From the NCBI RefSeq assembly GCF_016925495.1, contig NZ_CP070491.1, forward strand, positions 124,001-188,000: a stretch of DNA of 64,000 nucleotides, given 5' to 3'. The stretch comes from Methylococcus sp. EFPC2. Its GTDB lineage: Bacteria; Pseudomonadota; Gammaproteobacteria; Methylococcales; Methylococcaceae. Under the pieces are notes generated by a model, which saw nothing but the letters and a program-made list of their open reading frames with translations, was not told where the DNA came from and made no database searches. This document shows positions 63,918 to 64,000 of this stretch, in pieces; the stretch's first letter is position 1; each line of letters begins with the position of its first letter. The translations under genes were made by a program, and so were the position numbers.

Positions 63918-64000
63918 ATGGGCATTGCGAAATTGCTGGAAAACGATCCGGGCGGCCGCTGGTTTCTGGCCACTCTGGCCCTGGTCGCGGTGTTACTTCC
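63918..64000 (+). CDS. urtC: Urea ABC transporter permease UrtC, 5' part only
   Basis: The ATG lies three bases after the urtB stop (GGCG) and encodes GIAKLLENDPGGRWFLATLALVAVLL before the window ends. The position after urtB and the early hydrophobic stretch fit UrtC. Only 27 codons are visible, so the name depends on gene order. Confidence 0.75.
   Translation, partial: MGIAKLLENDPGGRWFLATLALVAVLL

Overview
The window looks like a chromosomal segment of a gammaproteobacterial methanotroph (Methylococcaceae-like), high in GC. The main reason is the left edge: the run mxaR-S-A-C-K-L-D is the maturation half of the calcium methanol dehydrogenase operon. The lipid-synthesis gene order (yceD-rpmF-plsX-fabHDG-acpP-fabF) and a PEP-CTERM-like sorting tail also fit this group. 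The assignment is inferred from gene content; no 16S gene or other marker is present.

Layout. (1) 54-5867: mxaRSACKLD, tightly overlapping, one transcription unit entered from the left. It converges on the two-component pair mxaB-mxaY (5927-7904, minus) across a branched inverted repeat that contains both stop codons. (2) 8366-22191: four large TonB-dependent receptors in a row, all with a coiled coil between signal peptide and plug. Receptors 1, 3 and 4 are close paralogues; receptor 2 has a different plug and barrel. Receptor 3 is broken near its 3' end by a complete IS630-family element whose insertion can be reconstructed to the base. (3) 22319-33394: a housekeeping block for ribosomal protein L32, fatty acid synthesis, folate (pabC), septal murein processing (mltG), dTMP kinase, DNA polymerase III delta', a PilZ protein and a TatD-family nuclease. 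(4) 33413-42231: a pterin dehydratase, an acyl-CoA ligase/acetyltransferase, a Met/His-rich secreted protein, a PilZ protein with a degenerate receiver, a methyltransferase, and a Tat-exported molybdenum hydroxylase pair.

(5) 42541-50282: a phosphorus-flavoured region: secreted metallophosphoesterase, a PhoX-type phosphatase with a surface-sorting tail behind a candidate PHO box, and exopolyphosphatase, together with an ABC-2 exporter. (6) 50311-53788: RNase E with a long Arg/Pro/Glu-rich tail and a candidate promoter about 550 bases upstream. (7) 53835-64000: a urea system: LuxR-type response regulator, an 1130-residue fusion of an NCS1 nucleobase permease to a hybrid histidine kinase, a lipoprotein, a porin, and urtA, urtB and the start of urtC, running off the right edge.

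The most unusual items are the permease-kinase fusion beside the urea transporter, the coiled-coil receptor cluster beside the methanol dehydrogenase regulators, and the IS630 truncation of one receptor. No rRNA, tRNA, CRISPR array or prophage was recognised. Start codons were chosen from ribosome-binding sites, overlaps and family N-termini. All functions are read from motifs, length and gene order without database searches.
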